Positions 57,456 through 64,000 of a stretch of DNA of 64,000 nt are shown piece after piece. The notes below the pieces were generated by a model. It searched no databases. It saw only the letters and a program-made list of their open reading frames with translations, and was not told the origin of the DNA. This DNA comes from Platanthera guangdongensis. Lineage: Eukaryota > Streptophyta > Magnoliopsida > Asparagales > Orchidaceae. Every line of letters starts with the position of its first letter. Within the stretch, counting starts at the first letter, position 1. The DNA lies in assembly GCA_039583875.1 (NCBI GenBank), contig CM077165.1:68498757-68562756 (forward strand), given 5' to 3'. A program made the translations under genes and the position numbers.

Positions 57456-58456
57456 GAGATGAATGAGTGTAATAGAAATAGCCAGGTTTGAATGCCAGAA
57501 CAGGATCGGTGAGACCTACCTACACCTTTATTTAGCAGCGAGTACGCCGTGCTCGGTGATGGCAAGGCGATTTGAGTAACGGGGGGTGGAAGATCTGACC
57601 TGCGTTATGTCCGTCCGACGTGAGACCAGAAGGTGCAGTATGTTGGAGTGCATAATAAGAGTCTTAGGCCTACATACCGTGATACAATGGGGGGCTACGG
57701 GCCAATCCCGGTTCACTAAGACTATAAAACTCTGGCTGCACGCCATGGGATAAATGCTCAAATGAGTTGCCGTTGGGCTGTGACCCTGATATGGTGGTAG
57801 GCAACTGATTTGCCAGTACACCAAGAAGGTGCCCTGAGTGCACAGACCGTTGGGCCAGGTGGCTGACGGTTGTGATGGCATGTGTGTGTGAAAGCACATT
57901 ATATGAGATATATATACATGCTTGTGATATGCTATGCCTGCAGGGAAGGATACCAATGCCCCAAAAAAGGGGTAGGGTCGTTATAATCTGGTCAGCTGAA
58001 TGCTGACCGTTGCCTTTGTTTGCCACCCTTGGTTGGAATGTCCCTGTGCAGGTGCTGGAGAACCGAGCGGGATGCATAAGGGCTGAAGTCCCTACTGCTT
58101 TTGCTGCTACCACTGCTAGCCCTCGAAGGCTAGATGTACATGTTATGTTTTCTTTTGATGTGGTCGGCCTGCGTGCCAATGTTTGGGCCGCTGTTTGAAA
58201 GCCCTGTAAGGTCATAAAGCCAACTATTTCTATGTGTTGTAAGAAATTCTTGTAATCTATAAAATGTAGAGTTTTATATGTTGGACATTCAAGAGAGGAG
58301 TTCAAGTGTATATGCTTCCGCTAGAATGCAATGTGTTAGGTGCGCTGCGCTACTTTGGTATCACTCCGTAGCTTCATCGTCTGTTTTGTGGTATATGCTG
58401 TGGGGCCCCGGCCAGACCTTCTAGTATATATTATATGAACGGATGTGGTTGTTACA

Positions 58457-61400
58457 CCCCCAAAATCAGGAGAGAGATTACATGCAAAGGGGTAGAAAAG
58501 GAACTTTGGAGAAATGAGGAGAGAGAGAGAAGAAGAATGAAGAGTAAGGATGGCCACATGTCCACTTACTCAGCTGCCTAAGCTTGCTGGCCGGCCTCCT
58601 CAAGCAATTTCAGAGGAATTTAGAGCATGGTGGCCACTTGGCACCATGGGTGAAACAACCAAAGCTCAACCCGAGCTCCCCCTTGGGCTTATCTCCCCAT
58701 ACACCCACTCTCAGCCCAATCTAGCCACACCATCAGCTTCAGACAGGGGAAATGACTGGAGAATGAGTCTTGGAGCAAGGGAATTGCTGAAGAATCGAGA
58801 AAACGGGGAGGAGTTGCCGGAGCAAGCTCGGCCATGGCTCACCGCCGCCAAACTCGCCGTCAAGCCGCCCTAACAGTTTGTTTCACCTCACCTCTACCCG
58901 TACTAGGATCCTAGATCGTTTAGGAGAGATATCGGGCTCAATTGAGCCCGATGCCATGTGAGAATAGAGCCAAATTATCGAGCTTTTCTTCTTGCTTGGG
59001 ATCGCCGGAGGAGCCGCCTCCGACCGCCTCACCGCCGGGAAATGCTAGCCCCCACCTAAACGGAGGTGGTGGCAATAATCGCCGGTGGTGGCGCTGGCCC
59101 AAGTGGACGGAAATGAGAAATCTTGTTGATCCAGGTAGGGCTCATCCCAGCCGTTGGCTGGAGGTAGGGGATGAAGGATGCCGTCTGTTTCATTCTATTT
59201 GATTAATGGATTATTTTGTTATGAATAGTAAATCATATGTCACACTTTTATACAAAACTTCATGTTAAAAATAGGCCTCTTAAAGGCAAATTCAGATCCA
59301 GACATCACAATGAAAATTGTAGGCCTAAGTCTTACCTCCAATATACCACCCTAAACTTGAGATTTGGAGCAGTAGGGCTCCTTGTAAGACCAATCTAGTA
59401 GGACTGGTCCTAGGCTAGGGCAGAAATTTAATTGAATGCCCATTGCAAACCAGAAGTCCACATGACCCAAAATTTTTGGCATGTTCTTGACTAGGGTAGT
59501 CTTAAACTCTGTCCAAAAATTGGAATTTTTGGGAAAGATTTTTCTATAGTATTTGTGAAAATACACAAAAGTAAATTAATGAAATATTTGGAGTTATGTG
59601 ACTCCAAATGGCCCTAAATTTTGGTGGCATGTCTTTGGATTCATTATAGGCCCATGATAAAAATTTCAGTCACTTTTGACTTCTACATGATGGGTATTCC
59701 CTCTTGCATGTGAAGGGTTAACATAGGCTTGGGGTGCATATAACCATATTTACCAAAATGTGAATTTACCCCTTATTACACATGGTATGACTACAAAACT
59801 CTAGACATTAGTTCATAGGGATAGATTTTACCCCTCATAGAAATATTGGGATTTTTGGAAGCAAAAATCCCATTATTTGGAATTTTTGAAAGTAAGGCCA
59901 TTTATATGCAAAAAATTGAAAATAGGGATATTAATGATTTAAAACCCTTAGATTTTGTCACAAGCTCAAGGGAGTCATATGTAATCCCTGGAAAATTTAT
60001 GGCCCTGATTAGTTGATTTTATAATGATTTTATGTAGTTTTGACCATTTAGCCGTTTGGGGAAATTATTTATCTATGGTGGAAATTACAATAAAAATATT
60101 CTGGAAAAAAATTCATAGTGATTTATTTATGAGATATTGACATGGTGTAATTATCTTAGAATTTTTGGATACATCATTAAATTTAAAACTCAAGGAATGA
60201 CATTTTAGATATATTTTCATATGAGATAATAAAGGATCAAATTACTGTTTAAAGTTATGAATTTTGGTACTTAGTATTATTTAAGTAATTTACATATGCA
60301 GTAATTTTTATAGAATTTTCAGTAACATATTTCTTCTACTTCTTTTGGAAAGTGGCCGATTAATGGATTTAACAATAAATGGAATTAAAGAGAAATATAT
60401 ATGTGAAAATCACAATTCTTGATATCCAGTCATAATTAACCTAGATGATCCTCAAGAAAAATTATTAGACCCATAGAACTATTTGTCATAGTATCTCATG
60501 CATAAAGTGACATAGACCACTTAATTAAAGAATTTAATTTAAGGTCATAATGATGTGGAATAATAGTAAAATTTCATATGGTCAACAGTTCATATCATAC
60601 TACCCTATGATAAATATTTAGGGTCATGGTGACCAAAGGATTGGAAGTCCGTCTATACGGGTGGTATTGGCTCATGGGTAGTGACTAGCACAGTTAGCCT
60701 AAACTACTAGGACCACAAGGGGATATGATTAACCATTGAGGTGAGAATTGCATTAGAGGAATAAGCCCCGGTTGGTCTCCTATAGGTCACTACTGGATCA
60801 CGATGGGTGGAGTGCAAATCATAAGGACAGTGGCTAAAACGGAGATCGACGGAAGACCGCCGATTTCCCGGTAATATCTTAAGTCATTAGGATTTTTCCA
60901 GAGCAACAACGAGAGCTGGGGGTGAATTATGGGTAGTCGTCAACTAAATTAAATATCCTTGAGAAAGGGATCTTTGGGCTTCATCCCATCGTAGTTCCTA
61001 GTGCCCCCCGAGAGCCCTTCACCGGGTATGCCCTGGGCAGTCCTGGGATTAACCATAAATCACTAAGTATAATAACCCGTAGACAAGAGTAGCCTAATAG
61101 GTTAAGCATCGTATCATCATTCTCACCCATATAGGGTTGAAGGTCTTGTGGTAATATTCTAACCCGTGTAGGGTTGGAGAGATTGTGGTAAAATTCTCAC
61201 CCGTGTAGGGTTGCAGGGATTCAGGACGTGTTGGTCCTGCGAGCTGGGAGCTCGGGTTGGAATATCTTGCAGGTGCATAAACCTGTGGCGGGTCATGCGG
61301 TACTGGGCCAATCGTCACACCGATGGCAGTACGGTGACTCTGGCGAGTTGTGATAATTTGAGGGGCCAGTGGGTTGTTTTATGCCGTGGTTTGGAGGACG

Positions 61401-61904
61401 ATCCCCGATAACCCACACTCGACAAAAAAGACTGGTGGGTAGCCAGCAAATAGTACGCAGAGACTCTAGAGTGCACCTAGGATGTGTACAAAGGCGTATG
61501 GGAGGTCTAGGCCTGGTAGTGTGTATACCCACCTAGGAGTGGAGATGCCCGCTCCACTGCTGCCGTAGCCACAATGGTGGTACCAGAGAGTGATGCTAGC
61601 TCCGAAAAGTGGGAATTAAAGGTCTGTGATCACAGAGTCGTTGTGTGTGAGTTGCACTTGCATGACTCATAAATAACTGCATGCATTCATTCATATTAGG
61701 ACATACGCTTCATGGATCATTATCATATAAATTAGTATGAGCTCTTTTATATGATAAGTTAATTTTGGAAACTCTAACTTATATGTTTGTATGAGCACTC
61801 ATATAAGTTAGGGTACTTCTATGATGTATATTAGCAGTAGATTTTATACTTTATTTACCGCACTTTACTTATTTCCAGTTTTACTTACTTTTGTACTGTA
61901 CATG
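58457..61904 (+). repeat. G4 3' LTR, second segment
   Basis: Continues collinear with 45362-48310. Holds GGGCTCAATTGAGCCC at 58934-58949 and the 45-bp tandem repeats at about 61120-61220. It includes the about 490 bp missing from the 5' LTR. It stops at CATG 61904 where the next LTR begins. No gene is seen. Confidence 0.9.
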
Positions 61905-62260
61905 TGATGCTTAAGATCACGGCAGTGAACCGGTCGCACAAGTAATATAAAATGGGGGTTTTCCCAAGTATCGATCTCATAAGGAACACAGTAAGGTGGA
62001 GTTAATTTCGAGGAGGACTTGAGATTGAAGTCCTCAGGTCGGAGCTAACTAAGGGGAGGTTTTGATGTTTGCGGAAACAGAAAATAAAAGGCTAACAACT
62101 ACTCCTATGCAACGCCGCTATGCGATGCTTCGCCAGGCGGGATGGAATACTAGTCGGGCCGCTATGCACCGAATCGCTAGGCGGATGGACGAGAAGGCTA
62201 GCAGATGAGGTGGTTAGAATGGCGGAATGAGGGTCATGAGCACCTCTTCGCTACGCACGC

Positions 62261-62278
62261 CACTAGCAATTGCTAGTG
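62261..62278. repeat. 18-bp perfect palindrome in R-U5 of the right-hand LTR
   Basis: CACTAGCAATTGCTAGTG; kept exactly in the second copy at 63876-63893. Confidence 0.9.
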
Positions 62279-62833
62279 CGGCGAGGGTGGATGGTGGGAT
62301 GGTGGTGGATGGAATATGGTGCAACTCAAGCAAATAACGAAAGCATACAAAATCACATAGACATGATCGTATAAAATCATTTTACAAACTAAGCATTCTT
62401 CATCAATTATAAATAAAGTTAAACACCCATATTCAACAAGAAAGCAAGGACAAGTCAAGAGATCGACCGAATCCGAAGCCTTGCTGAGGATTCACGGTTG
62501 GAATCGTCGGGTTGTCATTCTGCATCCAAGCTCGGTCCTCAACTGCGTCCGGGATAGAGAAGGGCTGTCACCACCTTCCAATGGCCCGTCTTCTTCGTCT
62601 CACGATAGCAGACGAAGTTTGCTAGCTTTCCTTTGCTTGATGGCTATGGCGTCAAACCCTACTTGAAGCTCACGGATGAAGGATAAGGCCGAGAGGAAGC
62701 TCCGGTTTGGATTTGGAGGTGAAAGCTTGCCCGGAGCACCTCCCTAGGGTGGAAGATGAAGGGGAACGACGGAGAAGGCGGAAAACGGCGGAGAAATATC
62801 GAGCTCCGGATCCTCTTTCGAATGAGACCTGCA

Positions 62834-62842
62834 CTATTTATA
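62834..62842 (-). promoter_or_regulatory. TATA box of right-hand LTR
   Basis: Minus-strand TATAAATAG, about 20 bp downstream of the palindrome array. Confidence 0.65.
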
Positions 62843-62861
62843 CAAAGCAGAAATGAACAAT

Positions 62862-63206
62862 GCGCACGATCACAGGCGCACGACCAGTGATCGTGCGCAC
62901 TATGTCCGGTGCTCGTGCGCACTGGCATGGAAGATCAGGAAGAAGAACTGGGATAACGCGCATGAGTAGTGGCGCAAGACCAGTGGTCGTGCGCACTAAG
63001 TCCAATGGTCGTGCGATTACCCCAGACAGGACTCCAGAAAAGAGGAATCAATGCACACGATCAGTGGCGCACGACCGGAGGTCATGCGCATTATGTCCAG
63101 TTGTCGTGCGCTTACCCCAGGCTGATTCTGGAAAACGTAGAGTAGTGCGCACGATCAGGGGCGCACGACCAGTGGTCGTGCGCATTATCTCCCATGATTG
63201 TGCGCA
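62862..63206 (-). repeat. GCGCACGACC/GGTCGTGCGC palindrome array
   Basis: Four units of roughly 80-100 bp, each with GCGCACGAyC facing GrTCGTGCGC and a further CGTGCGC, separated by TTATGTCCAG and TACCCCAG linkers. Confidence 0.92.
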
Positions 63207-63480
63207 GTATTCCTGTTTCACAACAATCCCAGAACACGCACACGACCCCTGTACCGATAGGAAAAACAAATCACTAATCTGTGCAGACATTCCAGACAAT
63301 CACAAAAGGGAGTACAAAGTATAAAAATAACAAAATACATAACCACGGGCATAAATATGCACTTCCTATGGAAATAAAGATTAGATGAAATAAGAATGAT
63401 AAAGAACTAAAAGTGAAGTGCAATAGCGTGAAAACTAGACCAGATAGGTCCGAAAATAGGTATATAAAGTGGACTCATCA

Positions 63481-63526
63481 CACCCCCAGACTTAAACTAA
63501 GCAAAATATCATATAATAGAGAAATT
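63481..63526 (-). other. PPT and 46-bp internal remnant between LTR copies
   Basis: CACCCCCAGACTT (minus-strand polypurine tract) plus AT-rich sequence is all that lies between the two LTR copies. Confidence 0.7.
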
Positions 63527-64000
63527 AAAGATCACGGCAGTGAACCGGTCGCACAAGTAATATAAAATGAGCGTTTTCCTAAGTATCGATCTCACAAGAA
63601 ACACAGTAAGGTGAAGTTAATTTCGAGGAGGACTTGAGATTGAAGTCCTCAGGTCAGAGCTAACTAAGGGGAGGTTTTGATGTTTGCGGAAACAGAAAAT
63701 AAAAGGCTAACAACTACTCCTATGCAACGTCGCTATGCGATGCTTCGCCAGGCGGGATGGAAGACTAGTCGGGCCGCTATGCACCGAATCACTTGGAGGA
63801 TGGACGAGAAGGCTAACGGATGAGGTGGTTAGAATGGCGGAATGAGGGTCGTGAGCACCTCTTCGCTACGCATGCCACTAGCAATTGCTAGTGCGGCGAG
63901 GGTGGATGGTGGTGGATGGAATATGGCGCAACTCAAGCAAAGAATGAAAACATACAAAATCACATAAACATGATTGTATAAAATCGTTTTACAAACTAAG
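63527..64000 (-). repeat. Second copy of the right-hand LTR, runs off window
   Basis: From TAAAGATCACGGCAG it matches 61914-62400 with scattered changes. It lacks the terminal TGATGC present at 61905, so the end next to the PBS is deleted. Confidence 0.85.

Larger units (their letters stand above)
54429..58456 (+). mobile_element. G5: second gypsy chromovirus, internally deleted, nested in G4 LTR
   Basis: About 100 bp of 5' LTR (54429-54530) joins directly to the end of pol, followed by a full 3' LTR (56093-58456). LTR ends are TGTAACAACCC and GTTGTTACA. The flanks fit together as in the G4 5' LTR (CCCCTAAC then CCCCCAAAATC), but no exact 5-bp duplication can be read in the C-run. Confidence 0.88.
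56093..58456 (+). repeat. G5 3' LTR (2.36 kb)
   Basis: Starts TATAACAACCC (the 5' copy has TGTAACAACCC) and ends GTTGTTACA. It carries palindromic motifs at 56131-56575 and an 85-bp tandem array at 57139-57455. No gene is seen. Confidence 0.87.
45271..61904 (+). mobile_element. G4: Del/Tekay-like gypsy element interrupted by later insertions
   Basis: 5' LTR 45271-48992 (left end lost at the S2 junction), PBS, gag, pol with chromodomain, and a 3' LTR in two pieces, 53883-54428 and 58457-61904. G5 separates the pieces. The 3' LTR is then cut by the LTR element at 61905; its last about 680 bp should lie beyond the window. Confidence 0.9.
61905..63480 (-). repeat. LTR of an unclassified retrotransposon (minus), complete
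   Basis: In minus orientation it begins TGATGAGTCCAC at 63480, directly after a purine tract (AAGTCTGGGGGTG), and ends GCATCA at 61905; 1576 bp. U3 has the GCGCACGACC palindrome array and TATA at 62842-62834. The TGATGAG start beside a G-rich tract recalls Tat/Athila-type gypsy elements, but no coding sequence confirms this. Confidence 0.75.

Noticed and set aside
54420..58465. A 5-bp target duplication for G5
   Set aside because: Flanks are CTAAC and CCCCC; the C-run makes any duplication unreadable, so none is claimed.

Overview
The window is plant nuclear heterochromatin made almost entirely of nested LTR retrotransposons. No host gene, tRNA, rRNA or CRISPR array can be supported. The element types are Ty1/copia elements of SIRE/Maximus type with an env-like third ORF, and Ty3/gypsy chromoviruses of Del/Tekay type with chromodomains and 4-5 kb LTRs. 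This points to a flowering plant with a large, repeat-rich genome; the species cannot be read from the sequence.

Layout, left to right. 1-7008: 3' part of SIRE-like element S1 (+), with decayed pol, an env-like ORF and a 3' LTR holding a long TA microsatellite. 7009-17155: gypsy remnant G1 (-), split inside its LTR by a complete SIRE-like element S3 (7215-15645, -) with 5-bp target duplication CTACG. S3 keeps LTRs, PBS, PPT, gag and the env-like ORF but has no pol. 17160-19775: LTR-like sequence and a different copia integrase remnant (-). 19776-30850: gypsy element G2 (-) with target duplication GATCC, a 5.3 kb 5' LTR, a 3' LTR lacking about 2 kb, and only the 3' end of pol. 30851-33048: 3' end and LTR of gypsy G3 (+). 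33049-45270: SIRE-like element S2 (+), nearly full length, with a truncated 5' LTR. 45271 to the right: gypsy G4 (+), with 5' LTR, gag-pol to 53785, and a 3' LTR interrupted twice: by gypsy G5 (54429-58456, +) and by another LTR element (61905-64000, -).

How the parts work. gag would make the capsid and pol the protease, integrase, reverse transcriptase and RNase H. The LTRs supply promoter and polyadenylation signals, and a tRNA-iMet-complementary PBS primes reverse transcription. The gypsy chromodomain would direct integration to chromatin. Most frames carry stops, so most copies look dead. S3 has an open gag and an env-like frame with a single stop, clean target duplications and similar LTRs, so it probably moved using proteins supplied by other copies.

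Most notable signals: (a) several unrelated LTR families each carry their own array of short palindromes in U3, often just upstream of the TATA box; (b) in S1 and S2 the same element-specific array recurs between pol and the env-like ORF, and in S2 it surrounds a good TATA box about 100 bp before the env-like ATG, suggesting a separate promoter; (c) S3 is a pol-less gag-plus-env-like non-autonomous element; (d) a short palindrome centred on CAATTG persists in all five long gypsy LTRs examined.
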